Positions 10,232 through 23,494 of a DNA stretch of 64,000 bases are shown piece by piece (positions within the stretch are counted from its first letter, which is position 1; every line of letters begins with the position of its first letter). Position numbers and translations under genes: made by a program. The DNA is taken from assembly GCF_910594005.1 (NCBI RefSeq), contig NC_057823.1:62990015-63054014 (forward strand). Direction: 5' to 3'. Under the pieces are notes generated by a model that saw only the letters and a program-made list of their open reading frames with translations, did no database searches and was not told where the DNA came from. This stretch comes from Cervus elaphus. Its lineage: Eukaryota; Chordata; Mammalia; Artiodactyla; Cervidae.

Positions 10232-13200
10232 GTATTTCAGATTCCAAACAAGGAGGCAAAAGACTTCTACCCTGAAAACTTTAAAGCATTGCTTAAACTA
10301 AAGAGGACCTAAATAAATGGAATACAGTCCATGTCTGAAGATTAGAACACTTAACAGTGTCCAAAATAGCAATACTCTCCGGAACAAATACAGATTTAAT
10401 TTGATCCCTGTTTAGCTCAGAGTTTCTTTTTTTTCTGTTGTTTCTCAAATTGGGAATAAATTCTAATATTCATATGAAATTCCAAGGGACACTGAAGAGC
10501 CAAAATTATCTTCCAGAAGTGTGTTACTGCATTCCCATACAAACCATGGAATAGACTTGGAGCCCAGAAACAAACCCTAAAATTAAGCTGAAAATCACAG
10601 ATGAAAACATAGACACACATCTCCGTGACATTGGCTTGGGTTATGGGTCCTAAGACATGACTCCAAAGGCATAGAAAATTAGATACACTGGTCCTCAAAA
10701 GAATTAAAAACTTCCGTGCATCACAGGACATGATCAGGAGAGTGAAAGGACAACCTAGAGAAAGGCAGAAACTGTTTGCAAACCATAGGCCTGCTACGGG
10801 TTTAAAATCCAGAATATGTAAGGGATGCCAACAAAACTATTCAAATATGGTCCAAGAATCTGAACAGACATTTCTCCTAAAAAGACGTAAAAGTGGCCAA
10901 AAGCACAATGAAAGATGCTCAGCATCACTAATTATTAGCGAAATGTAAACTAGAACAATAACGAGACACCATGTCACACAGGTAAGAATGGTCATCATCT
11001 AAAAATCTCAAGACAGTAAATGCTGGAGAGGGTGCGGAGAAAAGGGAACTCTCCTACACTATTGGTGGGAATGTAAATATGTACAACCATGATGGAGAAG
11101 AATATGAAGATTCCTCAAAAAAAAAAAAAAAAACCCATATATAAAACTACCATATGGTACAGCAATCCCATTCCAGGGCATGTATCCAGAGAAAATCATT
11201 ATTTGAAAAGACACATGCATCCCAGGGTTCACTACTTCACTCTTTACAATAGCCAAGACATTGAAGCAACCTAATTATCTTTTGACAGACAAATGGGTAA
11301 AGAAGAAGCTGTACTCACTTATAGAAAAACTTGTAATCACTTCTTAAAATTCAGATGCATTACAGAATTGTCTTGGAATATTTTGGAAAATACAAATGCC
11401 CAGGTAATACTATTTTTTCCCGAAGCTTTAGATGTGTTTCTCATGAGCAGCCATGTTTAAAAACAACTGGACTATATGATGATCTTTTAACTAGTTCATT
11501 TCACTTTTTCTATTTCATATTCAGGACTCCCATTTCATTTAGGTTGTTTTCCAATTTGTCTATTTTTGTTGTTCTTTCTTGAGCCTTTATTAAGTGTAGT
11601 AGAAAAGCATTTATATACATATATATAGAATGTATAGTGTTTATATTTAGAAAATTTTTGAATTTTTGCCTAATTATAAAAATTTATGACATTTTGATTC
11701 TACTTGTTTGATGTAGTGTGACTAGAATGTTAGATTTCTAATTTATATGCACTCAAAACTTTGATATAGTTCCATGCATTTTGGCATCTAGTATTACTGC
11801 TAAAAGTCTAGAAAATTTATTATCTTAGTAACACAAATAAATTTGAATGAGGCTTGAAAATTCTAATCCAATTTGAGAATATACAGAAATATCATGTTGT
11901 AAAAAAAAAAACACCAGGACATTAACAAGTGATACAGAATGATTAATTAAAAAGTACCATTTTTTTTCAAATTTCACAAAATTTTATGCCAGTGTCCATT
12001 ATTTGTTTTCATACCTCACTCAAGACTCCACATTGTATTTAACTGCACTGAGCAGCTTCAGTTGCATGCAACAAACTGACAAATTCTCTTTTTATTTTTA
12101 CTCTATTACAAATATTTTCTAATTTTCCTTGTTATGACCTCTTAGATATACCCATCACTTAAAAATGGACATTTAATTTCTAAATACACGGGATTTTGTT
12201 TAAAGTATCTTAATATTAATTTCTCATTTTGATATTAATTTCTCACTTAAATGCTTTCTTCCCTGCAATCACCCTCTGTGTATTTTTCAGTCTAACTTTA
12301 TTGAGGCTTTCAATGGCTAAGTCAAAGATCTTTCTTGGTAAATATCATGTTTTGCACTTGAAAATATGTGTGGGTTATTTTCAAATATCTTTTGATACTG
12401 ATTTCTAATGTAATTCTACAGTGATAAGACAATAGACTCTGTATGATTTCAGTACTTTTAGACAATGTAATTTTTGCACCTTGTTTTATGTCCCTGGATA
12501 TGTTCCAGTGTCTCCTAGTTTACAGTTGATGGGAACTTGAATAGAATTTGTCTCCTACTGTTGTGTGAAAATTGTATAAATCTTAATTATGTTGAAATGG
12601 TTCATAATTGCTCCCAGGTCCACTCTTATCTTTCACCTTCTCTGTATATACATTCTATTACTTTTGGAGAGTATGATATTGAAACTCTAACTAAAAAACT
12701 TATCTAAGTAAAAAAATTATAATATATAGTGGAACTATATAACTTTGTTCTGAATTTTCTAAGTCTTTTGTAAATGTGTTATCATACTTTCATAATTTAA
12801 ACAATAAATTACTCAGCCATAAAAATGAGTGAAATGCTACCGTTGCAACATGGTTGGACCTAGAGATTCTCACAGCCAGTGATGTAAGTCAGACAAAAAA
12901 TGACAAATATCATATGATATCACTATGGGCAAAATCTAAGAAGTTGATACAAATGAACTTATTTATAAAAAGAATTAGATTCACAGATATAAAAACAAAC
13001 CTACAGTTGCCAGAGTGCAAAGTGAGGAGTGACTGGGAGGGATAATTTAGGAGAAGGGAATCAACATATAAACAATACTCTATATACAATAGATAACTGG
13101 TAAGGACCTACTCTATAGTACAAGAAGCTCTATTCAGTATTCTGCATTAACCCCTATGTGATGAGAATCTGAAACAGAGTGGGTATCGGTATATGTCCAA

Positions 13201-13280
13201 CCGATTCTTTTGCTGTATGCCTGAAACTAATACAACATTGAACACTAACTACACTCCTATAAGAATGTAAAAATAATATA
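10232..13280 (+). repeat. Array unit 4, type B carrying segment X
   Basis: A B head (10232-10720) leads into ORF2 text up to about 11315. Segment X copy 2 follows. The unit then resumes at the actcagccataaaaatgagtg region (12810) and ends in the B-type 3'UTR. The head lacks the A-specific block. No open frame of meaning remains. Confidence 0.75.
11320..12805. repeat. Segment X, copy 2
   Basis: This copy aligns by eye with 6048-7957 over its whole length, apart from the U13 retrocopy and Bov-A2 that are present only in copy 1. The shared texts gacattttgatt, ggcatctagtatta and cagtgtccatta occur in the same order. The insertion point in the ORF2 tail is the same to within a few bases. Confidence 0.8.
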
Positions 13281-14797
13281 AAATATTTCATAATTCAATC
13301 AAGGAGGTGAAAGGCTTCTATGGTGAAAACTTTAAAACATTGCTTAAAGAGGACCTAAATAATTAGAAAGCAACCCATGTATAAATATTAGAATGCTGAA
13401 TAATGTCCAAATAACAATACTATTCAGATCAATATGGAGCTTCATTTCATTCCTATTCGGTCTCGGAGTTTCTTCTTTTCAGAATTGGAAAAAACATCCT
13501 AATATTCATATGGAAATTCAAGGGATGACAAATAGCCAAAACTGTCTTGCAAAATGTTTGTTACTGCATTAGTGTAGACATACAGACCATGGAATGAGAA
13601 CTGGGAATGAGAACCCAAAAATAAACTCTCTCTTCTATTTTCACTTGATTTCTGATAGAAGTGCTAAGCCTAGGCACCGGGCAAAGAACAGATCCAACAA
13701 ATCGCACTGCAAAACCTGGACCTCATGTGCTGAACCTTGAGGGTGGACTTGATCTCATGCAATAAACAGAAGATAATGCAGGATGAATCAAGGCCTAAAT
13801 TTTGGAGCTAAGCTATAAAACTGAAGAAGAAAAAACAGCTGCACATCTCCATGACCTTGGATTCAGAGATGGTGCCTTAAATATCAGACCTGAGACACAG
13901 AAAACAATGAAAAATAGGCATACTGGCCTTCAAAAAAAAAAAGAAAAGAAAAGAAAAACTTCCATGCATCACTACAACAGAATCTTAGCCACTAAAAAGA
14001 ATGAAATAATGCAATTTGCAGCAACACAGATGGACCTAGAGATTTTCATATCAAGTGAAGGAAGTCAAACAGAGAGGGAGAAATATTGTATGGCATCCTC
14101 TGGATACAGAATCTAAAATGAAAAGATATGAGAGTATGACATTGAAACTCCAACTAAAAATCTTAATTTATCTAGGTAAAAAATTACACTATATGGTGGC
14201 TTTATATAGAACTTTGTTCTGTATTTTTCAAGTCTTTTGTGAATGTATTATCATACTTTCATAACTTAAACAATAAAAATATTTTTTAAAAAAATAAAAA
14301 GTGGTACATACATACAATGGAGTATTACTCAGCCATAAGAATGAGTGAAATATTACCATTGCAACAACCTGGTTGGACCTAGAGATTCTCATAGTCAGTG
14401 ATGTAAGTCAGACAAAAAAATGACAAATATCATATGTTAATGTTTAGAGGCAAAATTTAAAAAGTTGGTACAAATGAACTTATTTACAAAAAGAATTAGA
14501 GTCATAGATATACAAACAAACCTATAGATACCAGAGTAGAAAGTGAGGGGAGGCTGGTGGGATAAACTAGGAGACAGGAATCAACATATACCGACTACTC
14601 TGTATATAATAGATAATTAATAAGAACCAACTGGATAGCATAGGGAACTTCATTCAGTATTCTGCATTAACTCCCATGTGAAAAGATTCTAAAACAGGGT
14701 AAATACATGTATATGTCTAACTGATTCACTTTGTTGCCTGAAGATGATACAACAGTGAACACCAACTATACTCTAAAAAAAATTAAGAATAATATAA
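13281..14797 (+). repeat. Array unit 5, rearranged A head joined to B tail
   Basis: The full A head with its specific block (about 13645-13850) is present, but the ORF2 tail jumps at about 13969 to the distal part (from ctaaaaagaatgaaat). At about 14131 it switches into the right end of segment X followed by a B-type tail and 3'UTR. This chimera is what unequal recombination between an A unit and an X-bearing B unit would leave. Confidence 0.65.
14130..14295. repeat. Segment X, right-end remnant (copy 3)
   Basis: About 160 bp match the last part of X copies 1 and 2, from gagtatgacattgaaactcc to the A-rich end before gtggtacatacat. The upstream part of X is missing at an abrupt join with A-type ORF2 text. 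Confidence 0.75.
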
Positions 14798-16987
14798 AAT
14801 ATTTCAAAATTCAGTCAAGGAGGTGAAAGGTTTCTACCCTCAAAACTCCAAAACATTGCTTAAAGAAGACCTAAGTGAATGTTTAGCATTGTTCAAATAA
14901 TAAAAATATTCAGACCAATACAGAGATTCATCATTACTGTTAAATCTCATAGTTTCTTTTTTTTTTTTCTGAATTAGGAAAAACATCCTATATTCATATG
15001 GAATTCAAGGGACACTGAAGAGACAAAATTATCTTGCAAATGTGTGTTCCTGCAGTAGCAGAGACATAGTCTAGACCATGGAATAGACTTGAGAACCCAG
15101 CAACAAATCCTCACTTATGTTTTCACTTGATTGCTGATAGAAGTGCTAAGACTGGTCACTGGGCCAAGAACAGACCCAACAAATGGCACTGCAAAACCCA
15201 GACCTCACTGCAAAACCTTGACGGTGGCCTGACTTCATACATACATGGAAGTTAACACTAGATGAATCAAGGCTGAAATTTTGGAGCTAAGCTATAGAAC
15301 TGTAGAAGGAAAAACAGCTGCACATTTTCATGACCTTAGATTTGATGATGGTGCCTTAAATATCAGACAAGAAGCACGGAAAATAATGAAAAATAGAGAC
15401 ACTGGCCTTCCAAAACAGTGAAAAAATTTCCATGCATAACTGAATCTTCTCATGGGATTGAAGATACAACCTAGCGAAGGGCAGAAGATGTTTCCAAACA
15501 TTAGGCCTGCTATGGTTTTAATACGCAGAATATGTAAAAGCCTCCAGCAATACAACTCAAAAGTGGACCAGAAACCCAAACAGAAATTTCTCAAAGGAAA
15601 CATACAAATATCCAGCAGCTCATGAAAAGATGTTCAACATCACTAATTATTAGAAAAGTGGAAATTAAAACTACAATGATATACCACCTCACATGGGTCA
15701 GAATGGCTACCATCAAAAAATCTACAAGCAATAACTGCTGGAGAGGATGCAGAGAAAAGGCAACCCTCCTATATTGCTGGAGGGAATGTAAAATGGGTAT
15801 ACCAAATACTGAGAACAGTATGAAGATTCCTTTAAAAACTATATATAGAATGGCCATATAATTCAGCAGTTCCATAGCAAGGCATACATCTGGAAATAAA
15901 AAATAGTATTTAAAAAGATACATGCACCCCAGGGTTCACTGCTGAAGAGTTTACAATAGCCGAGATTCGGAAGCTACCTAAAAGCCCATCAACAGAGGAA
16001 TGAAAGAAAAAGTGGTACATCTATACAATGGAATATTACTCAGCCATTAGAAAGAATGAAATAATGCCATTTGTAGCAACACTGATGGACCTAGAGATTT
16101 CCATACTGAGTGAAAAAGTCAGATAGAGAAGGAGAAATATCGAATGACCTCCCCTGTATGAGTAATGAAAAGAGAAAAGATACAAGTCAACTTATTTACA
16201 AAACAGAAACAGATGCACAGATGTAGAGAATGAACCTATGGTTGCCAGGGGTGAAGTATGGGGAGAACAGATAGTTAGGGAGTTTAGAATTGATGTGTAG
16301 ATACTGCTGTGTTTAAAATGGATAACCAGCAAGGTATAGCATAGGGAACTCTGCTCAATGTTTTGTGGCAGTCTGGATGGGAAGGGGAGTTTTAAGGAGA
16401 ACAGATACATGTATATGTATGGCTGAGTCCCTTTGCTGACCACTTGAAACTATCACAACATTGTTAATTAGCTATACTCCAATAAGCAGCTTAAAAGAAA
16501 AAATAAATAAATAAATGAAATAGTGCCATGTGCAGCAACATGGATGGGCCTAGAGATTCTCATATAGAGGAACATTAGTCAGATAGAAAAGAGAAGTGTC
16601 ATTTGATATCTCACACACAGAATCTAAGAAGATGATACAAATGAACTTATTTACAAAAGAAAAATCAAGGCACTGATATAGAAAACATACCTATGGCTAC
16701 TAATGGGACAATTGAGAGGGTGGAGAGAAGGAATAAACTAGGAAATTGGAATCAACATATATACACTATTATATATAATAGATAACTAATAAGTACCTAC
16801 CATAAAGCACAGGGAACTCTACCTCAATATTCCGTGTTAACTTATATAGGAAAAGAATCTAAAACAGAGTGAATATATATACAACTGATTCACTTATCAG
16901 TGTTTATTTATTGACTTCAGGTGCTGTACACCTAAAATTTACAACATATAGTCAGCTATATGCTATTAAAAATGAAAAAATAATATA
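14798..16987 (+). repeat. Array unit 6, most complete type A with gamma tail
   Basis: The head, A-specific block (about 15110-15320), ORF2 tail, A 3'UTR (to about 16497) and gamma (about 16516-16987) are all present in order. This makes it the best reference for type A. Several stops and small indels are visible in the ORF2 text. Confidence 0.75.
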
Positions 16988-18424
16988 AACTATTTCAGAA
17001 TTCAAACAAGGAGGTGAAAGACTTCTACCCTGAAAACTCTAAAGTATTGCTTAAGTGAAAGAAGACCTAAATAAATGAAATACAGCCCATGTTTGAAGAT
17101 CAGAACACTTAATATTGTTCAAATAACAATACTATACCAAACAATATACACACTCAATTCCCATTCAAGCTCAGAGTTTGCTTTTTTCTGCTGTTTTTTG
17201 AATTGGGAAAAAATCCTATTATTTATATGAAAATATGAAATTCCAACAGATCCTAAATGGCCAAGATAATCTTACAAAAACGTTCCTGCATACATACCAT
17301 GGAATACATACCATGGAATTGACTTGGAACCCAGAAATAAATCCTCAGGCTAAGCTAAGAACTAGAGATGAAAACACAGACACAGATCTCCGTGACCTTG
17401 GCTTCGGTCATGGGTCCTAAAATATGACACAAAAGGCATAGAAAACAGTGAAAACTAGATACACTGGTCCTCAAAAAAAATTAAAAACTTTCCTGTGTCA
17501 CAGGACATTCTCAGGAGAGTGAAATGACAACCTAGATATTGGCAGAAAATGCTTGCAAACCATAGACCTGCTTCGGGTTTAATATCCAGAATAGGAAGCC
17601 AACAACACAATTCAACAGTGGTCCAAAAATCCGAACAGACATTTCTCCTAAGACACACAAATGGCCAACAGCACATGAAAAGATGCTCACCACCACTAAT
17701 TATCAGAGAAATGGAAATTAGAACTACAATGAGATATCACGTCACACAGGTCAGAATGGCCATAGTCAAAAAATCTACAAACAATAAATGCTGGAGAGAG
17801 TCTGGAGAAAAGGGAACTGTCCTACAATATTGGTGGGAATGTAAATGGGTACAACCATGATAGAGAAGAACATAGAGGTTCTTTTAAAAATGTATACAGA
17901 ACGATCATATGAGCTAGCAATCCTACTCCAGGGCATATATCTGGAGAAAACCATTATTCAAAAAGATACTGCACACCATGGTTCACTGCAGAATTGTTAA
18001 CAACATCCCAGACATGGAGGCCACCTAAGTATCTATCGACAGACAAATGGGTAAAGAAGAAGTGGTACATATATACAATGGAGTATTACTCAGCCGTAAA
18101 AAAGAACAAAATAATGTTAATTGTAGCAACGTGGTTGGACAGAGATTCTTATACACAATGATGTAAGTCAGATAGAAAATGACAAATATCATATACAGGA
18201 GGGATAAATTAGGAGACTGGGATCAACTTATACACAGTCCTCTATATAAAATAGATAACTAATAAGGACCTACTATACAGCACAGGGAACTTTATTCAGT
18301 ATTCTGCATTAATCCTTATGTTAAAAGAATCTAAAACAGAGAGGATATACAAATATATTTAACTGACTCACTTTGCTATATGTCTGAAACGGATACAACA
18401 ATGTATACCAACTGTACTCCAAAA
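16988..18424 (+). repeat. Array unit 7, type B without segment X
   Basis: The B head and an uninterrupted ORF2 tail are present; the text gtaaagaagaagtggtacat (about 18050-18070) runs straight through the X site. The frame 17549-17860 shows L1 C-terminal residues, with the knuckle damaged (second Cys changed to Ser, His changed to Gln). The right end is cut at about 18424, where the 3'UTR joins unit 8 without the usual spacer. Confidence 0.75.
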
Positions 18425-20167
18425 ACTATACTATTCAGACTAACACAGAGATTTATTTCATTCCTCTTCAACCTCAGAGTTTCTTTTCTCTGAATTGGGA
18501 ACACATCCTAATATTCCTATGGAATTTCAAGGGACCCTGATGCTCGGAAAGATTGAAGGCAGGAGGAGAAGAGGACAAAAAAGGAAGAGATGGTTGGATG
18601 GCATCATGGATTCAATGGACATGAGTCTGAGCAAAGTCTAGGAGGCGGTGAAGGACAGGGAAGCCTGGCATGCTGCAGTCCACGGGGTCGCAAAGTGTCA
18701 GACACGATTGAGCAACTGAACAACAACAGACCATGGAATAGACTTGAGAACTCAGAAACAAACCCTCACTTCTAATTTCACTTGATTTCTGAGAGAAGTG
18801 CTAAGACTGGTCACTGGGCAAAGAACAGATCCAGCAAATGGCACTGCAAAACTCGGACCTCACGTGCAAAAACCTTGAGGGTGGACCTGACCTCATACCA
18901 TACACAGAAGTTAACACTAGATGAATCAAGGCCTAAATTTTGGAGCTAAGCTATAGAACTGTACAAGAAAAAACAACTACACATCTTCATGACCTTGGAT
19001 TTGGTGATGGTGCCTTAAATATCATACCAGAGGCACAGAAAACAATGAAAAACGTCCATGCATCATCTGACATTCTCATGAGAGGGAAAAAACAACCTGG
19101 AGAAGGGCAAGAATGTTTTCACACTGTAAGCCTGCTATGGGTTTACTATGTAGAACACATAAAACACACCAACAATATAATTCAAAAATGGATCAAAGAC
19201 CCAAGTAGGCATGTCTCATGGAGAATATACAAATGGCCAAAGGAACATGAAAAGATGCTGAACATCACTAATTATTAGAGAAATGGAAATGAAAATTACA
19301 ATGAGATAACACTACACATGAATTAGAATGGCCATTATCAAAAAATCTACAAACAATAAATGCTGGAGAGGGTGCGGAGAAAAGGGAGCCCTCCTACACT
19401 GTTGGAGTGAGTGTAAATGGGTATACCATTTATGGAGAACAGTATGGAGGGTCCTTAAAAAGCTATAAATAGAACTACTGTATGATCCAGCAACACCACC
19501 CCAAGGCATACACCTGGAAGGAAAACCTGTATTCGAAAAGATGCAAGCACTCCCAGGTTCATAGTAGTATTGTTTACAATAGCCCAGACATAGAAGCCTC
19601 CTAAATGTCCATCAACAGAGGAATGAATGAAGAAAATGGGGTACCTCTATACAATGGAATATTACTTGGCCATTAAAAAAGAATGCAATACTGCCATTTG
19701 CATTGACATGGATGGCCCTAGAGATTCTCATACAAAGGAACATTAAGTCAGATAGAAAAGAGAAATATCATTTGATATCTCTTATATGCAGAATCTAAAA
19801 AGATTATATGAATTAACCTATTTACAAAAGAGAACTAGAGGCACAGGTATATAAAAGAAACCTATGGTTACTAAAGGGGAAAGTGAGAGTGTGGAGGGTT
19901 GGAATAAATTAGGAGACTGGGACAACATATATACATTAATACACATAATAGATAACTAAAAAGGACCTACCATACAGCACAGGAATCTCTACTCAGTTTT
20001 CTGTATTAACCTATATGGGAAAAGAATCTAAAACCGAGTGGAAATAAGTATGTGCATAACTGATTCATTTATCAGTGCTTATTCACTTATTTACTTCAGG
20101 TGCTGTACACTGAAGCTGATACAACACTGTTAATCAACTGCAATCTCTTACAAATTTTAAAAAATGT
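18425..20167 (+). repeat. Array unit 8, type A with gamma fused
   Basis: The head lacks the first 150 bp or so. A BovB 3' fragment interrupts it at 18536-18728. The ORF2 tail passes directly into gamma text near 19690-19760, so the A 3'UTR between them is missing. Recombination between the two similar ORF2 tails of a type A unit would produce this. Confidence 0.7.
18536..18728 (+). mobile_element. BovB 3' end fragment
   Basis: Text from gatgctcggaaagattgaag through the gacagggaagcctggcatgc region to tgagcaactgaacaac is the terminal part of BovB. It interrupts the L1 head of unit 8, whose text continues with gaccatggaatagacttg. Confidence 0.85.
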
Positions 20168-20773
20168 AAAACATTTAAGAACTCAATCAAGAATATGAAA
20201 AGGCTTCTACCCTGAAAACTCTAAAACATTGCTTAAATGAAAGATAACCTGAACAAATAGAAGACAACCCAGGTATGGAAATGAGAACACTTAATATTAT
20301 TTAAATAGCAACACCATACAGAACAATATACAGATTCAATTCAATCCATATTCAGTCTCAGAGGTTTCTTTTTTTTCTGTTTTTTGAAATGGGAAAAAAT
20401 TCTAATATTTTATGAAATCCCAAGAGACACTGAATGGCTGAAATAATCTTGCAAAAGTGTGTTACTGCATTAGCATAGACACACAGACTATGGAACAGAC
20501 CTGGAACCCAGAAATAAACCCTTGAGGCAAGCTGAGAGCTACAGATGAAACATAGACACACATTTCCATGATCTTGGTTTTGGTTCCTAAAAATGACACT
20601 AAAGGCATAAGATACAATGAAATTTAGATACACTGATCCTCAAAGAAATTAAAAACTTCCATGCATCACAGGGCATTCTCAAGATAGTAAAAAGACAACC
20701 TGGAGAACGGCAGAAAATGATTGTAGACCATAGTCTGGCTACAAGTTTAAGAATCTGAATATGTAAAGGATGC

Positions 20774-20904
20774 TACTATTTGGGTGTCACTATCTGGTGT
20801 CACTATCCAGAAGATAGTAAAGGACAGGGAAACCTGTGCGCTGCAGTCTATGGGGGGTCACAGAGTCAGACACGACTTAGTGAGTAAACAGCAATATCAA
20901 CACA
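20774..20904 (+). mobile_element. BovB-related 3' fragment
   Basis: The text aggacagggaaacctg and cagagtcagacacgac belongs to the BovB/BovA 3' end. L1 text aaggatgc stands on both sides (near 20766 and 20907), a possible short target-site duplication. Confidence 0.65.
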
Positions 20905-21714
20905 CGAAGGATGCCAACAACACAATTCAAAAATGGTCCAAAAATCTGAACAGACATTTCTCCTAAGAAGACATGCAAATGGCCAACACTACATGAAAAT
21001 ATGCTCAAAATCACTAATTATTAGAGCAATGGAAATTAGAACTACAATGAGATATCACATCATACAGCTCAGAATGGCCATTGTCAAAAAATATACAAAC
21101 CACAAATGCTGAAAGGGGTGTGGAGAGATGGGAACTCTCCTGTACTATTGGTGGGAATGTAAATGGGTACAACCATGATGGAGAAGATATGGAGGTTCCT
21201 CAAGAAAAGCTATATACAGAACTACCATATGAGTCAGCAATCCCATTCCAGGGCTTATATTCAGAGAAAACCATTATTCAGAAATGTACTTGCACTCCAG
21301 GGTTCACTGAAGCACTGTTTACAACAACCAAGACAGGGAAGCCACCTAAGTATCTACAGACAGATGGTTAGAGAGGAAGTGGTACACATACCAATGGAAT
21401 ATTACTCAGCCACAGAAATGAACATAATCTTGCCATTTGCAGCAACATGGATGGACCTAGAGATTCTCATAGCTAGTGATATAAGTCAGACAGAAAATGA
21501 CAAATATAACATATGCAAAATGCAAAACATTGGTACAAATGAACTTATTCACAAACAAGAAACAGAACCACAGATATAGAAAACAAACCTATAATCACCA
21601 GAGGGGAAAGTGAGAGGTGTCCGGGGCAGATAAATTAGGAGACTGGAATCAACATACACACACTACTCTATGTATAACAGATAACTAATAAGGCCCTACT
21701 ATACAGCGCAGGGT

Positions 21715-21988
21715 GGAGAAGGCAATGGCACCCCACTCCAGTACTCTTGCCTGGAAAATCCCATGGATGGAGGAGCTGGTAGGCTTCAGTCCATCCGGTT
21801 GCTACAAGTCGGACATGACTGAGCGACTTCACTTTCACTTTTCACTTTCACACATTGGAGAAGGAAATGGCAACCCACTCCAGTGTTCTTGCCTGGAGAA
21901 TCCCAGGGACAGGGGAGCCCGGTGGACTGCCGTCTGTGGGGTCGCACAGGGTTGGACACTACTGAAGTGACTTAGCAGCTTAGCAGCA
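21715..21988 (+). mobile_element. Bov-A2 SINE
   Basis: Two BovA monomers with a ttcactttcactt linker and a cttagcagcttagcagc tail are present. The flanking L1 text tacagcgcaggg and tacagcacaggg is a 12-bp duplication with one mismatch. Confidence 0.93.
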
Positions 21989-22156
21989 TACAGCACAGGG
22001 GAACTCCTATTCAATATTCTGCTTTAACCCCACGTGAAAAAGATCTTAAACAGAGTGGATATAAGTATATGTATAACAGATTCACTTTAATGAATGCCTG
22101 AAAGTGATACAACATTGAACAACAGCTATACTCTAGCAAAAATTAGGAAATAATGT

Positions 22157-23494
22157 GAAATATTTCAGATTTAATGAAGGAGGTGAAACAAATACTTCTA
22201 CCCTGAAAACTCTAAAAATTGCTTAAAGAGGACCTAAATACATGGAAAACAATCCACGTTTGAAGATTAAAACACTTAATATTGTTCAAATAACAATATT
22301 ATGTAGAACAATATACAGATTCAAGTCAGTCTCTATTCAATCTCAGAGTCTCCTTTTTTCTTGATGTTTTTCTAATTGGGAAAAATTCTAATATTCAAAT
22401 GAATTTCTAAGAGATGCTGAATGGTGGAAATAATCTTACAAAAGTGTATTACTGCATTAGCATAGACATACAGACCATGGGATAGACTTGGAACCTAGAA
22501 ACAAACCTTCAAGCCAAGCAAAGAATTACAGACAGAAATACAGATGCACATTTCCATGACCTTGATTTTAGTTATGGTTCCTAAAATATGATGCCAAAGG
22601 CATAGAAAACAATGAAAGTTAGAGGCACTGGACCTCAAAAAAATGAAAAACTTTCATGCATCACAGGATATTCTCACAGAAGTGAAAAGACAAGTTAGAG
22701 AATGGCAGAAAGCATTTGCAAACCATAGGCCTGCTGTGGGTTTAAAATCCAGAATATGTAAAGGATGCCAATGAAACAATTCAAAATGGTCTAAGTGGCT
22801 TCTCAAGTTGTGCCAGTGGTAAAGAACTCGCTAACCAATGCAAAACTGGTCCAAGGCTTCCCAGTGGTAAAGAATCTGCTTGCTGGTGCAAAAGACACAG
22901 GTTCAATTCCTGATCTAGGAAGATCCCACATGCTGCAGGTCAACTAAGCCTGAGGGCCACAACTGATGAGCCTATGCTCTCAAGTCGGGGAAATGCAACT
23001 ACTTGGACCCAGATGTCACAACTACTGAAGCCCACTTGCCCTAGAGCCTGTGCTCAGCAACAAGAGAAGCCACTGCAATGAGATCACATGCCACAACTAG
23101 AGAGTAGCCCCTGATGGTCACAACAAGAGAAAAGCCAGCATGTCAACAAAGACCTAGCACAGCAAAAAATAAATTAATTAAAAAAAATTTTTTTTAATGG
23201 TGTACAAACCCAAGCACACATTTCTCCTAAGAAGACATACATATGGCCAACAGCATATGCAAAGATGTTCAACATCACTGATGATCAGAAAAATGGAAAT
23301 CAGAACTATAATGAGATGTCAAGTTACATAGGTTAGAATGGGCTTCATCAAAAAAACTACAAAGAATCAGCGCTGAAGAGGGTGTGGAGAAAAGGGAACT
23401 CTCCTATACTATTGGTGGGAATATAAATGGGTACAACCACGGTGGAGAAGCATATGGAGGTTCCTTAAAAAACTGTATGTAGAACTACCAAATA
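22157..23494 (+). repeat. Array unit 10, type B, truncated
   Basis: The B head and ORF2 tail run to the aactaccaaatat text near 23494. There the unit is joined to the middle of a type A head (ggaacagacttgagaaccc). About 900 bp of B tail and the start of the A head are lost. A CHR-type SINE sits inside. Confidence 0.7.
22798..23190 (+). mobile_element. CHR-type tRNA-derived SINE with a partial second head
   Basis: A tRNA-like head (ggcttcccagtggtaaagaa, ggttcaattcctgatc) is followed by the CHR body (cctgtgctcagcaacaagag) and an A-rich tail. A first partial head at 22798-22845 is followed by L1-like text and then the full element from 22858, so two insertions or a local duplication are possible. 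Confidence 0.8.

Larger units (their letters stand above)
20168..22156 (+). repeat. Array unit 9, type B
   Basis: It has a B head, a continuous ORF2 tail and a B 3'UTR, with no X. A short BovB fragment lies at 20774-20904 and a Bov-A2 SINE at 21715-21988. The next unit is also type B, so the A-B alternation is broken here. Confidence 0.75.
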
